From Elgaria multicarinata webbii (lineage: Eukaryota; Chordata; Lepidosauria; Squamata; Anguidae): 64,000 nt of DNA. The position numbers were made by a program, and so were the translations under genes. The stretch spans positions 98,800,001 to 98,864,000 of the forward strand of contig NC_086177.1 of assembly GCF_023053635.1 (NCBI RefSeq), read 5' to 3'. Below the pieces are notes generated by a model, which did not search any database, was not told the DNA's origin, and saw nothing but the letters and a program-made list of their open reading frames with translations. Below, in pieces: positions 13,001-21,416 of the stretch (position 1 is the stretch's first letter; each line of letters opens with the position of its first letter).

Positions 13001-16000
13001 TTTTCCCCCATCCTAAGACTCCTAAGGTTTAATAGCTGGCAGTAAGAGCTTTAAGTGACAGTGTGCTGGCATTTTTGTCTCCGCCCCCTTGGCCTTCAGC
13101 CTTGCCCACCACTGAAATGTGCCCCCCCCCCCCCCCCCGCGGAGCTTCTCCGCAATTGAATTTGGCTCTCGGGCTGAAAGGAGTTCCCCACCCCTGTGTT
13201 ACACCCTGCCTTTGGCTGCCTGTAGAAAGCCCTGCTGCAGTTCAAGGCCCTGGGCTGGACACTGAGGCATGCCACGCCGCACACCTCCTCGTCCTCCGCC
13301 TCCTCCAAACTAATGGTTTTCTCTGCCTCTGGCAGAGGGAGCCACAAAATGTGGCCCTGGTTATTACGCTACCGGCACATATCAACATTATGCCACGTTA
13401 GCTGCCATGGCTTCTTCCAAAACAGCTTTCCCCAACCCTCCTGACGTTTTGGACTTCAACTCCCATTGGCCCCAGCCAGCATGCCCTATGGTCAGGAATA
13501 TTAAGGGTTGTTCACTCTACATCCAGTAATCCCAGCTGTGGGAGTAAGCTATAAAAATAAGCACGTGGGGCATTAGCAGAAGTATTATTATTATTTATTA
13601 TTTATTTATATAGCACCATCAATGTACATGGTGCTGTACAGATAACACAATAAATAGCAGGACCCTGCCGCGTAGGCTTACAATCTAATAAGTTGTAGTA
13701 AACAATAAAGAGGGAAGGAGAATGCGAACAGGCACAGGGAAGTGTAAACAGGCACCGGGTAGGGTGAAGCTAAACAGCATAGAGTCAGAACAAACTCAAT
13801 ATTTGAAGGCTATAGGGAAAAGAAAAGTTTTTAGCTGAGTTATTATCTCCTTCCTCTTCTGCTGTGGCACCCATCTCCTCTGCCGCCTCCCCTGCCTCCC
13901 CCTTCCCCGTTTATTAGAGATCTTCTCTTGTGAGTATAAGAGGTTCCTGGCATATGTTTTAGCTGGAATAACTAGGTGCAGAGAATGGGATTGTGGTGAC
14001 ATACCAGGTTTTAGTTGCCTCTGCCTTTTGGACGCGATACAATACCCTTGCAGTATAATACCTGGTCAATTTATTTATTTTTGTATTAATATTTGTTGCA
14101 TTTATAATCCACCCAATAGTTAATGTTCACTGGGAGGATTACAATTGGGTAAAAAACTAAAATGCCATAGAACAGTTTAAAATATAAAATACAATACAAA
14201 TATTTAGAAGAATACAGTACAAAATAATGCAAAACAATGACACAGAAATCGCTAAAACAGCCATTACACACTAGAACGAGGTCTTTAAAATGCCTGGGTG
14301 AAACGAAAGGGCTTTGCCTGGCGCCGAAAAGATGCGAGGGGACCTCTTTGGGAAGTTCCTTCCATGAGCGGAGGGCTGCAACTGAGAAAGACCCAGAGTG
14401 TTACTTTGGAGCAGTGTGGACGCTTCCCAAACCAATATTGAAAATACTTGTTATATCCCAAAAGTTGTGAACTTCCGTAAGAGTCTAGAAATTGGTTTTA
14501 AGACACTCTTAAACTAGTTTCGGAGATTCAAGAGCCAAGAACTCCAGCTCCCCCTTTTTTCTTTTCTTTTTTGACAATAGCATATCATTCAATAATTTTT
14601 AAGTGTCTTTAACCATAGGCTCTTCCTCCTCCTCATCCCCCCCTGCTCTTTTTGATGGAAGCGTCCTGATTTTTGTTTGTCTTGCGTCAGTGGAAGGAGG
14701 TTCTAGAAAAGAGAGAGCAGCTGGCAGCAGAGCAGGCCGTTACTGCCGCTTTGGATGCCAACAGGAAGCGGTTTCTAGAGCGTGAAATGAACGATGCAAT
14801 AGAACTGGCTGGAAAGCTCCAGGATGAAGATGGCTATTTTGGTGAGTGTATTACATGTACAAGGAGTCTCTGGATCCACCATGGATGCAGACAGTGTTGC
14901 ATTAAAAAATGGAAGAAAGATAGAGCATTCTCTTGTTAGTCTTTCTCTCTCCCCCATATATTACATTAGTTTATGGCATTCGTAATATCTATGCATATGT
15001 CTTATATATATTTATTTATTTATTACATTTCTATACCGCCCAATAGCCGGAGCGCTCTGGGCGGTTCACAAAAACTTTAGTGTAAGCCTTATTACTCAAG
15101 ATCTACCAGACTGATTTTTCTCACTTTTGTTTTAAACAGAAGCTTGAGCAGTGTAGATGTGCAGAAAATTTTGAAAGTTCAATAAAGTTCGAAGGTCGGG
15201 TTTTAATAGCATTTTCCCCCGTGATAAACAGGCAGGGTAGCCCTTCCACCGGCAGAATGACAGTCTGTTCGACCAATCAGTATGGCGTGAAAATGGGCCC
15301 CAGGAGCAGCTGCACATTTAGGCTGTCTCTGCCAGTGGTAGGGGGAAGAGGACGGAGACAGCCAATCAGGGCACATGAGGGAGGGGGGTAGGGCCTTGCC
15401 TCATGCAAATTTTGGAAGGGGGATTCACTTTGCACGTGTCACATTTTCATTATTCACTAGCTGTACCCGGCGTAACATACGCCGTTGTAGCATATCTTAA
15501 AGTTTATTCATTAAATATCATAGCGGGGGCGCGGGCTGCTTGGAGGCCGCCAATACAGCGCCGTCTGACAGACCTGGGGGGCAGGGAGGTCGGGGGGAGG
15601 GGAGCAGGTGTCCCCCTCCCCCGGGGTTCCTGTCAGCCTTGGGCCGCCCACCCAGCTCACATGAGATTAGGCCGAGGCTTCGGCTCGCAGCAGGCGAGAG
15701 GCCTCCCACCCGGCCACCAAGGGCCCTGGCCATGCCTCGCTCATGCTCTGGACCGTGGCGCTGCCCCCTTCGTGGGGTGGGGAAGCAAAGAGGCAGTTCT
15801 ATGTTACCTAGGGAGGTTGTGGGCTCTTCCACACTAGAGGCATTCAAGAGGCAGCTGGACAACCATCTGTCAGGGATGCTTTAGGGTGGATTCCTGCATT
15901 GAGCAGGGGGTTGGACTCAATGGCCTTATAGGCCCCTTCCAACTCTGCTATTCTATGATTCTATGAAAGAGGGGTAGGATTACCTTGGAAAGCCCAGAGG

Positions 16001-18261
16001 AGTCGGGCGAGGGGCTTAGCAACCTGTATCAGCTGAAGCTTTTACGGAAACATAAGTGTTTTATATATATAGAAGATGAGCCCCTCTGTGGTGAGGAGAC
16101 TGAGGGGCAAAAAAGAAGAAAAGGAGCAGGACTACTAGCACCCATGGCAACGTGGGATTTACAGTAGCGTGTATATATCAGGGCAATTTATGACACGAAG
16201 TAAAAACAATACAAGATTTTTAAAGATGCCAATACATAAAGCACTAAAGTGCTTACAAACGGAGGGCTACTTCCGGCGTCGTTCATGTCGTCTTCCGCTT
16301 GCACAGTGAGACTTGCCCTTTCTCTCCCCCACTTGTTGTGCACCCCAGATCTGTTCGACAGACTCACCCAACCCTTTGGAGCAGATTTGGGTAGGGGTGT
16401 TCTGTGGGGGATGCAGGGAGAGGGGCAATCGGTTTCGTCAGCGGTGTCCATTCCACTGGGCTGTGTCATGGGATACAGCCCAGAATAAACTACACTGTAA
16501 AACTACCAGCATATAAGTAGCCATTTAAGGGCCTGGGAGCATAGGCATGTTTTTGTGCGGCCCCGAAAAGAAAATGGATTTAGGCAGAATCGCCTGACAT
16601 GGCATCAAAGTGAAGCAAATGTAATGTTTGCCGTCCAGTGGACAGCCCTAGTGTGGATACAGGACTGATCTTGGACCAGGCACACTCGGGTTGGAATCTT
16701 ACTCAGTGGTGAACCAGAGTCAAACTAACCTACTTCACAGGGATACGTTTATACTTATTTATATTTAATAGTTGATAGAAAATTGTATAAAGTAAGCCTT
16801 TGGTTTGCCAATGCAATCAAACCGGCACAACTTCTTTATGAGTCAGAGTATAACATTTAGGTGGCCTGTTGATAAAATACTACTTCGCACGCACTGCACC
16901 CAGCCACACTGGTAACCTCGCAAGACACCTGTCCATTTTCTGCAGAGAGACTACGCGATTTGAGAGCCTCCCAAACCCGGCAAGGTTTGGAATTTGATCA
17001 GACACCCAGGAAGACTCAGTCACAGCCTGGCAACATCTGTTTAAACGATTCGTCAGGAGTCAATTCATCGACACAATGTAAGCAGGTTAACATTAGAACC
17101 GAACTAGACACCATGTTTCTCAGGTCGTTTGCTCTTGTGTCATTGTTTTTTCTTGAACGACGAGACAGCATGGGGGGAGGGGGGGTGGGCAAGCCAGATT
17201 GGGATTGTAGCATAGGGGGATAGAGGGGTCATTGCAGAGATCAGGTAGGGGGAACTCTGAGCAGGACCATGGCATCAAAGTCTCCCTTTCCTGTGCATCA
17301 TAGTCCCAACTTGGCTTGGAGGGATGTACGCTTGACTATGGAAGAAGTATCAGCAATGCAAGGGCAGGCTGTCTAATTTACTCCTTAACACACCCGCACA
17401 AACAAATAAATGGCTCCTTCTCTACTCTACAGGGTACATTTGGCTGGTGATTGCTTGAGATAACCCAATGCATAATATGGACTTTGTTCCTTGTCTGGAT
17501 TTACAGATTAGAAGTGGGAGATGGGTCCAACCAGTTAGAGCAGCCTTCCTCAACCTAGTGCCCTCCAGATGTTTTGGACTACAACTCCCAGGATTCCTGA
17601 CTGTTGGCCATGTTGACTGTGGCTGATGAGAGCTGAAGTCTAAAACATCTGAAGGGCACCAGGTTGGGGACGCCTGAGTTAGAGCCACATCAGAAAATAC
17701 TTGCTCTCTCCCGTTCAAACTTTCCTATAGGCATAAGAGAACCCTTAAATTCTCTCATCTCAAGAGCTCCAGGTTTCATTCATAGCTTTTGGCAAGGGGC
17801 TCAGTCAACACATTTGAAAATCCAATTGTAGAAATGTTTCCCCCCTAACTACTTGCTTACTGACACCTTCCAAGACTTCTAAAAGTTAGAAATACTAAAA
17901 GATCACATTTCCAATTACATTTTTCAAGAAGGCACAACTTGGTGCTGCTTTGATCTTGAAAAGACACAAACTTTGGATTGAATCCAGACATAGCCGTGCT
18001 TAGAATTTGGCCCATTGAAATCAATGGGACTCAATGGATATGCCCTAAATACGATTAAGTCTGAATTGCACCACTTTGAGCTTATGATCCTGGAGTTTTC
18101 ATTCACATCTCTCCTTCCAAGTCTCTTTAGACCGAGGACGGCAAAATCTGGAAGCTAAAGAGCGGGAATTGATGGCAGACGTTAGACAGCTGAGGCAAAA
18201 GCTCATGGCACAGGCTCGGGCAAAGTATACCCCAACACCAGATGCACAGTGGAGCAGCTGA
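909..18261 (+). CDS. TBC1D31: TBC1D31 (WDR67), C-terminal half, 11 exons, 5' part outside window
   Basis: Exons 909-1042, 2489-2668, 3479-3711, 5195-5347, 6085-6220, 8823-8915, 10476-10616, 11882-12076, 14691-14841, 16946-17077 and 18122-18261 join in one open frame of 561 codons plus a TGA stop. All have GT/AG borders and matching phases. The product begins within the TBC domain (NWCQHWFEFFPNPP) and continues through the C-terminal TBC helices (YAWPLLETMFSEVLTREEW, FFHHRNNLDINVV). It then becomes a long Glu/Arg/Lys-rich coiled coil and ends in a short basic tail. It matches human TBC1D31 (about 1066 aa) as I remember it. The N-terminal WD40 repeats and the TBC catalytic Arg/Gln fingers would lie left of the window. 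Known role: a centriolar-satellite protein that scaffolds the ubiquitin ligase praja2 and PKA in ciliogenesis; Rab-GAP activity is not established. The upstream neighbour is outside the window; FAM83A follows on the same strand. Confidence 0.95.
1387..1462. repeat. Palindromic MITE, CAATCCTATGCA-type family
   Basis: The left end reads CAGTCCTATGTACACTTACC and the right end GTAAACATGCATAGGATTCC, which are imperfect inverted repeats. Related copies occur near 48162, 49391 and possibly 37270. Confidence 0.5.
1593..1700 (-). repeat. LINE 3' tail, same family as 1-288
   Basis: TTTATTTATTTATT followed by TCAGCCGAAAAGGCTC is the reverse complement of the tail at 1-288. Confidence 0.5.
1700..2112 (+). 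mobile_element. CR1/L3-like LINE, 3' fragment
   Basis: It encodes a decayed LINE C-terminus (KYFFTQCIVKLWNSLPQDV), then the untranslated end GACTAGATGGACCC...TGATCCAGCAGGGC, closing with CTTCTTATGTTCTTA. The same family recurs at 7995, 42440, 51440 and 56130. It is heavily 5'-truncated. Confidence 0.75.
2489..2668 (+). CDS. TBC1D31: TBC1D31 window exon 2
   Basis: Exactly 60 codons with an acceptor GACTTTAG and a donor GAG|GTAAGC. It encodes the TBC-domain segment from VYAWPLLETMF to NQKEDFE, nearly identical to the human protein as recalled. Confidence 0.95.
2791..3136 (+). mobile_element. Non-autonomous hAT, family A (CAGGGRTG...CACCCCTG)
   Basis: Short terminal inverted repeats CAGGGATG and CACCCCTG bound about 346 bp with no coding capacity. 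Other copies lie at 4733, 12862, 20290, 48178, 53970, 60129 and 63190. The copy at 48178 has a perfect 8-bp target duplication. Confidence 0.65.
3479..3711 (+). CDS. TBC1D31: TBC1D31 window exon 3
   Basis: The acceptor is CGTTGCAG and the donor AGAG|GTATTG, ending with two bases of an Arg codon. It encodes the end of the TBC region (YFFHHRNNLDINVV, YPKFIVDYQSQERERI) and the start of the coiled coil. Confidence 0.95.
3984..4515. mobile_element. Non-autonomous DNA transposon, unclassified
   Basis: The ends GGCTCAGTCCCCACAACACTT and AAGTGTCCTGTGAACTTAGCC are imperfect inverted repeats. The interior shares a block (CCATCAGCCATTG, GCCACTCTTGCCAGGG) with the element at 47578-48120. It holds no open frame of note. 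Confidence 0.45.
4733..5052 (+). mobile_element. hAT family A, left-truncated copy
   Basis: It aligns by eye to the copy at 2791-3136 from CTCAGGCC onward and ends in CACTCCTG. Confidence 0.6.
5195..5347 (+). CDS. TBC1D31: TBC1D31 window exon 4
   Basis: The acceptor CTCTGCAG precedes 5195 and the donor CAG|GTATTT follows 5347. It is charged coiled coil (VEDEAWYRNQELLREAEE), entered and left with split Arg codons that match both neighbouring exons. Confidence 0.94.
5431..5665 (-). mobile_element. MIR-like CORE-SINE with L2-type tail
   Basis: Reading the minus strand gives a tRNA-like head (GTAGTGGCTAAGGTGTTGGA, then GGTTCTAGTCC) followed by a CORE block (CTACCTCACAGGG, TTGTTGTGATGATAAAA). 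It ends in a tail of TAAATAAATAA. Further copies are at 9463, 26678, 30283 and 59037. Confidence 0.75.
5726..5979. mobile_element. Non-autonomous DNA transposon with GGGCCTGTTCAGACGACAC ends
   Basis: The left end GGGCCTGTTCAGACGACAC and the right end GTCTTCTGAACAGGCCC are inverted repeats. Related elements with the same kind of ends lie at 11073 and 27161. No target duplication is obvious. Confidence 0.55.
6085..6220 (+). CDS. TBC1D31: TBC1D31 window exon 5, acceptor preceded by a G tract
   Basis: It encodes coiled coil from LAAVKRELKVKE to KRLDDEIARK, with donor AAG|GTAACC. The acceptor is CCTTTGAAG. Where a pyrimidine tract is expected the sequence has 13 consecutive G (6063-6075), so this is a weak 3' splice site or the run is a sequencing artefact. 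Phase and protein similarity still fix the start. Confidence 0.9.
6221..6500 (+). repeat. Local intronic duplication, copy 1 (with MITE inserted)
   Basis: The sequence directly after the exon 5 donor (GTAACCCGTTCAC...GAGAGCGATGTC...ATTTTCTTCAGTGAGC...CCCAAATCTTC) recurs at 7834-7980. Copy 1 is interrupted by the hAT MITE at 6274-6408. Confidence 0.75.
6274..6408. mobile_element. Palindromic hAT MITE, family B (CAGCCTTCCTCAACCTGG ends)
   Basis: A 135-bp near-perfect palindrome flanked by ATCTATAT (6266-6273) and ATCTCTAT (6409-6416), a 7-of-8 target duplication. The duplicated segment at 7834 lacks it, which gives an empty site. Confidence 0.75.
6832..7393 (-). mobile_element. CR1 LINE, 3' fragment
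   Basis: The minus strand ends in the CR1 signature repeat (ATTCTATGA). It encodes the C-terminal reverse-transcriptase tail (RLKELGMFSLEKRRLRGDM, VRAVRQWNQLPREV). Its 5' end at 7362-7383 is followed by an inverted copy of its own last 22 bases (7393-7414). Confidence 0.85.
7415..7755. other. CA-rich intron stretch, no feature recognised
   Basis: Low-G, CA-rich sequence without a usable frame. Together with 6600-6830 it might be one element split by the CR1 insertion, but I cannot confirm the family. Confidence 0.3.
7756..7825 (-). mobile_element. CR1 3' end fragment
   Basis: AGAGTTGGAAGGGGCCTATA and CCAACCCCCTGCTCAATG are the standard CR1 3' end in reverse orientation. It adjoins duplication copy 2. 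Confidence 0.7.
7834..7980 (+). repeat. Local intronic duplication, copy 2 (empty site)
   Basis: It aligns with 6221-6500 once the MITE is removed. Most positions match, and the junction reads CATCAGCGTTTATTATGTAC. Confidence 0.75.
7995..8248 (+). mobile_element. CR1/L3-like LINE, 3' fragment
   Basis: GGCTACTAGTCTTGATGGCT, ACCAGTTGCTGGGGA and CTCTGATCCAGCG follow the same order as in 1700-2112. The stretch 8250-8820 after it holds nothing I recognise apart from chance frames. Confidence 0.65.
8823..8915 (+). CDS. TBC1D31: TBC1D31 window exon 6
   Basis: Thirty-one codons in phase 0, acceptor GTCTCTTCCAG and donor CAG|GTGCGG. It encodes TSMREQETAATVQDVEVRQM and the following heptad-rich segment to LFEQ, aligned with human MRDREIAATARDLEMRQ. 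Confidence 0.94.
9463..9698 (-). mobile_element. MIR-like CORE-SINE
   Basis: Same head, CORE and tail as 5431-5665, full length, with the tail at the left end (TTATTTATTTATTGCATTTA). Confidence 0.75.
9897..9980. mobile_element. hAT family B fragment
   Basis: CCCAACCTGAAACCCTCCAG then TGTTTTGGACTTCAAATCCC match one arm of the family B palindrome. Confidence 0.5.
10398..10459 (-). mobile_element. L2 LINE 3' tail abutting TBC1D31 exon 7
   Basis: TTTATTATATTTCTGTACTG then GAAGCCCTCTGGGCAGTTCA is the reverse complement of the L2 3' end. The exon begins at 10476. Confidence 0.65.
10476..10616 (+). CDS. TBC1D31: TBC1D31 window exon 7
   Basis: Forty-seven codons in phase 0, acceptor TTTGTCTCGACAG and donor CTC|GTAAGA. 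It encodes coiled coil including RKKVDLEERLLQRLIE, matching human RRKVDLEEHMFHKLIE. An L2 tail ends about 16 bases upstream of the exon, so the likely branch-point region is transposon-derived. Confidence 0.93.
10784..11022 (-). mobile_element. L2 LINE, 3' fragment
   Basis: The tail TTTATTTATTTATTACATTT with CGAAGCTCTCTGGGCGGTTT leads into the end of the L2 frame (CTGGGAGAAGAGAAAAGTCT, CTGGCGCCGAAAAGATAG) on the minus strand. Confidence 0.7.
11073..11264. mobile_element. Non-autonomous DNA transposon (CCTGTTCAGATGACAC ends)
   Basis: The left end GGGCCTGTTCAGATGACAC pairs with the right end GTGTTGTCTGAACAGGG. A closely related copy is at 27161-27373. Confidence 0.55.
11453..11545 (-). mobile_element. 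tRNA-Ala-derived SINE, tail fragment
   Basis: TACTGAGTCAGAGCATTGAT and ACACTGACTGGCAGCAG match the 3' half of the SINE copies at 29551 and 34070. Confidence 0.6.
11882..12076 (+). CDS. TBC1D31: TBC1D31 window exon 8
   Basis: Sixty-five codons in phase 0, acceptor TGTCCTCTTAG and donor AAA|GTGAGT. It includes the QRCDDVDRGVCYQELAKLL segment, equivalent to human QKCDDLQRNKCYQEVAKLL. Confidence 0.94.
12862..13196 (+). mobile_element. hAT family A copy with C17 run
   Basis: It is bounded by CAAGGGGTG and CACCCCTG, with flanks TCTTATGC (12854) and TGTTACAC (13197) that match at 5 of 8 bases. It contains 17 consecutive C at 13122-13138. Confidence 0.65.
13586..13850 (-). mobile_element. LINE 3' tail, unclassified
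   Basis: TTTATTTATATAGCACCATC and ATGTACATGGTGCTGTACAG are the reverse complement of the short tail found at about 41880-41945. Confidence 0.5.
14069..14400 (-). mobile_element. L2 LINE, 3' fragment
   Basis: On the minus strand a decayed L2 C-terminus reads SVAALRSWKELPKEV, followed by A/T-rich 3' sequence ending near 14069. It lies in the intron before TBC1D31 exon 9. Confidence 0.65.
14691..14841 (+). CDS. TBC1D31: TBC1D31 window exon 9
   Basis: The acceptor is CTTGCGTCAG and the donor TTTG|GTGAGT, leaving phase 1. It encodes WKEVLEKREQLAAEQAV through the ANRKRFLEREMNDAIE helix, aligned with human ASRKWFLKQEINAAVE. Confidence 0.93.
15011..15075 (-). mobile_element. L2 LINE 3' tail
   Basis: TTTATTTATTTATTACATTT with GCGCTCTGGGCGGTTCACAA is the L2 3' end in reverse. 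Confidence 0.65.
15460..16075 (+). repeat. Unclassified GC-rich repeat interrupted by a CR1 fragment
   Basis: It opens with ACTAGCTGTACCCGGCGT and closes near TTTTATATATATAGAAGATG, ends I associate with a common but unclassified vertebrate repeat, possibly Penelope-like. The middle is CpG-rich. A CR1 3' end occupies 15800-15966. Confidence 0.4.
15800..15966 (+). mobile_element. CR1 LINE 3' end
   Basis: TACCTAGGGAGGTTGTGGGC through TGAGCAGGGGGTTGGACT to TTCTATGATTCTATGA is the canonical CR1 3' end. Confidence 0.8.
16946..17077 (+). CDS. TBC1D31: TBC1D31 window exon 10
   Basis: The acceptor is CATTTTCTGCAG and the donor CAAT|GTAAGC. It is a poorly conserved polar linker except for CLNDSSGVNSSTQ, which aligns with human QLNDSSEMDPSTQ. 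The donor was chosen so that the phase matches the last exon. Confidence 0.88.
17541..17676. mobile_element. hAT MITE, family B, with perfect target duplication
   Basis: The 136-bp element runs from CAGCCTTCCTCAACC to GGTTGGGGACGCCTG and is flanked on both sides by AGTTAGAG (17533-17540 and 17677-17684). An 8-bp duplication is the hallmark of the hAT superfamily. Confidence 0.85.
18122..18261 (+). CDS. TBC1D31: TBC1D31 last coding exon
   Basis: The acceptor CTCCTTCCAAG precedes 18122, and the frame ends at TGA 18259-18261. It encodes FSLDRGRQNLEAKE, the VRQLRQKLMAQARAKYTP basic helix and a WSS end; the human counterpart is VRNLRQRLTARARHR. Confidence 0.92.
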
Positions 18262-18411
18262 AGGGTCACAATCCGATTGTAAATAGATGTTTTCACTAAG
18301 ATTTTAAGTAGCTGCAGCAAATGGATTGCAAGGACTGTTTTTATACCACTCCGACTACATCAAATTAATTTTACACCAATCTAAATGCTTTGAGATATTT
18401 TTGTACATACC

Positions 18412-18417
18412 AATAAA
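18412..18417 (+). other. TBC1D31 polyadenylation signal candidate
   Basis: AATAAA lies 151 bases after the stop codon; a second AATAAA is at 18479-18484. The 3'UTR would be short, ending near 18435 or 18500. Confidence 0.6.
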
Positions 18418-18765
18418 ATATTCAATCAAGTTTAAACTTATTTTTTTAACAAATCTAGTTAAGTAAACATAAGCTTTTAAATAAAGCATCAACATCACAA
18501 GTGTGTTGATATATAAGAGCTTGTAGCTTAAAACCAATTATCTTTCTCTAACAGAAAAGAGTTCTGTGACCTATTGTGCGTGGAGGTAAGCTTGTTTTGG
18601 TCCCCTTGATTTGTATAGGTCTGAATCTCTGCACAAATTTGAGTTTATATGTGTAATCTTATGCATGTTTTGACTGTGACTGCTGACAAAATGAATGTTT
18701 ACTACTGTCAAACGTAAGGCTATCACATACTAATTTTAAAATAAGCCTCCTTTACCAACCCGCCC

Positions 18766-19128
18766 AGTCACTGAGGTCATCAGAGGGCATGCTTCTGGTG
18801 GTTCCACATGGACCAATAGCCCAGCTGGAGTCCACCAGGAGAAGAGCCTTTAGTGTGGTGGCCCCTTTTCTTCGGAATTCTCTACCCTGGGAGTCAGGCA
18901 GGCGCCAACACGGCTGTTTTCTCCTGTGCACCTCCTGAAAACAGTTCTTTTCCAGGAAGCATTCCTTGACTGACAATCATGGTTTTTATTGGTACTGTGT
19001 TTTAAATTGAACTATTTTAATATGCTGTTTTAATCTTTTTATCTTCTTGATGTTTTATTCCTATGGTCACCACTCTGGAATCTATTTTAGACATGGAGTG
19101 GTATATAAATATTGTGAATAAATAAATA
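18766..19128 (+). mobile_element. L2 LINE, 3' fragment
   Basis: TTTAGTGTGGTGGCCCC (L2 FSVVAP motif) is followed by GTTCTTTTCCAGGAAGCATT and a tail ending in AATAAATAAATA. Confidence 0.65.
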
Positions 19129-19129
19129 T

Positions 19130-20289
19130 TAGGGGAAACACATTGTTCCAGCCCCAGTATACATGACCAAAACCTTCATCTGGAAAATAAGTATGTTCGG
19201 GAAAATACTGCAGCCAAGCCTGACATACTTCTTCTGTTTGTAGGGAATTATGATTTTGAGGAGTATTAAGCCATGCATTTCTCCTACATTGTACGAAGGT
19301 GCAGTCCACAGGGACTTGTGCCACAGGCTTTTTCTTTTTTAAAAAAAAACGTTTCCCCAACTTGATCTTCCACTTTTGGGGACTACAACTCTCAGCATTC
19401 ATGATCATTGTCCATGGTGGCATACAATCAAAAAGAAATGACCCAAAAGGAAAATGCACTGCGTGGGTGGGGAGGGGAGCAAAACACAGGAGCTACTTCT
19501 TCATTTCAGCATTGTTCTTTCTGCCAGGGAAGGATGGCATAAGCTCCGTGCAGCTCTTCCTGCTCTGGCCCATGCATGGGGCTTGGTTGGTCTTGCCTTT
19601 GCCATGACGTTCCTCCCGGAAGGAAGAGTGTGCAGCGTTCCCAGTGGCCTTTGTTTCTTTGGCCAATGGATAAGGCCAGAGTCTGCAGTCCAAGAGAACA
19701 TATACTGCATACATAGTATAAATAGCATGGTACAGAGCAGGGACCCTGTTGCCATATAGAACTCCTTCACTACCTTTTCCTGCAGTTGCGACTTCCCGCG
19801 CTTCCTGAAATAGAACAGCAGCCCTGTGCTTGGGGCCCAGGAATCTCCCTTCTGGATCTGATTGAAATGCTGACTTTAGAAGCTCGCTGGCAGTACGGAT
19901 TTGTTGTGGGGAAGGGGACAGTTGTTTCAATTAAGAGTGTTATTTAAGCCTTAAAGCGACAACCAAGCTTTAAGCACCCACCACTGATTTTGCCCACGTC
20001 ACTTCCGTTTGATCTTTGCCTGGAAGCTCCTTGGGCACAAAGGCCTGGATATTTTTTGTTGGTGGTCTTGATGGGACTCTTATCAAGTGCAACGTCTGCT
20101 GATAGCAAAATCTACATCAGGATGTAGAACCTCTTTCAGACTTCTTTTTAGAGTGCTTTCTCCTACTGGAGGTTAGCTATCATGACAGCTATTTTTGTTT
20201 TTGACGCCACAGCTCTAAATAATTGTATAGAAGTACAGCTATGCCTAAAGGCCTAACTATTTTGGAGCAGTTTTGAGGGGTCGTATGCC
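19130..20289. other. Intergenic stretch, nothing recognised
   Basis: There is no repeat or gene I can name. A 145-codon frame on the minus strand (19493-19930) has no recognisable family and a second open frame overlapping it, so I treat it as chance. Confidence 0.4.
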
Positions 20290-20532
20290 AATCGGGGTGG
20301 GGGGTAGAGGCAAAAAAAATCCAAAGTAGCCGGGTATTTTAGCTTAAAGCACTTCCTGCTAGTAGCTAAGCTTATGCGAAGCGTTTCATCCTTTCAGAAT
20401 GAGGAAAAACTGCACAAAAGTTGGATGCTCAGTGGCTGAGGGAAAAGGTGGGGCATGGGAAGAGGGGTGCAGCCATGTAAGGAATCTGGAAGAGCCATGT
20501 TGGGCACTTGGCCTGTAGGTTGGGCACCCTTG
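20290..20532 (-). mobile_element. hAT family A, inverted fragment
   Basis: TAGCTAAGCTTATGCGAAGC, TTTCATCCTTTCAGAATGAG and GTTGGGCACCCTTGG are family A blocks in reverse order. Confidence 0.5.
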
Positions 20533-21416
20533 GTCTATATAATGTCCTGAGATACATAAAACATACCAGTTCAAAAATATTCCAGCTCTCTTCACTTTTT
20601 TCCCTCCATTTCTCCAACCTCAGCTTATGCCTTGCTCTTCTCCACCCCTTCCTTTGCTCTTGCAAGTGGGAGCCTCCAACCCTGTCCAAATTTATTTTTT
20701 TTCAAGGGGGTTCCAATTATTCCATCTCCCTTCAATGCTCAGATGCGGAATACCATTGCTTATACAGATAAAGCAACACCACCGATGCACAAAAGGTGTC
20801 CACAAGTTCTGGGGATACTAGAAATTTCAAAATAAAAAATCTTTAATGGGGGGGGGGGGGAAATGACCCATCACCAAGCGAAGGAGACAGCAGTAAAGGC
20901 TTTCAACTAAAGTATGGTAATAAGGCATTAATATAATTTGAATACAGATATGCAGTGAGCATGCATTTAAAATCAAGTCTAACTAACAGCATGACCCTAT
21001 ACATGTTTAGGGCCAAAGCAGACATTACTTTGAATCCCTATCTAGCAGCTAAGTCTTTCTCTAGAGTAGGCACAGGGGGCTGATCCCACTCCTTTAACCC
21101 CCAATCCCACATTCCCGATCCGGACTGGAGGGGTGAGGTGCCCAAGGGAGAGACATATGGCCAGATCTACACCAGGCAGGTTATAACACTTTAAAAACTA
21201 TATGGAGTGTGTCCTGGGCCCAACAGTTGTCAATACCCTTATAAACTGTTTTAAAGCAGTAGTGTAGACAAAGCAATGTCTATTTTGGCCCCTTGCTCAG
21301 AACTAAATCTCACTGAGTAGGCATGCATACATGGGTGAGGAGCCATGCTTACTCCCAGGTAAACACGCCTCGGGTTGCAATCTTATATGTGCACTTACTT
21401 GGGAGTCTCAGAAAAT

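Noticed and set aside
19493-19930. 145-codon minus-strand frame between TBC1D31 and the tRNA gene
   Set aside because: No known family, no supporting splice or polyA context, and a second frame overlaps it. A protein search of NR with a clear hit would change this.
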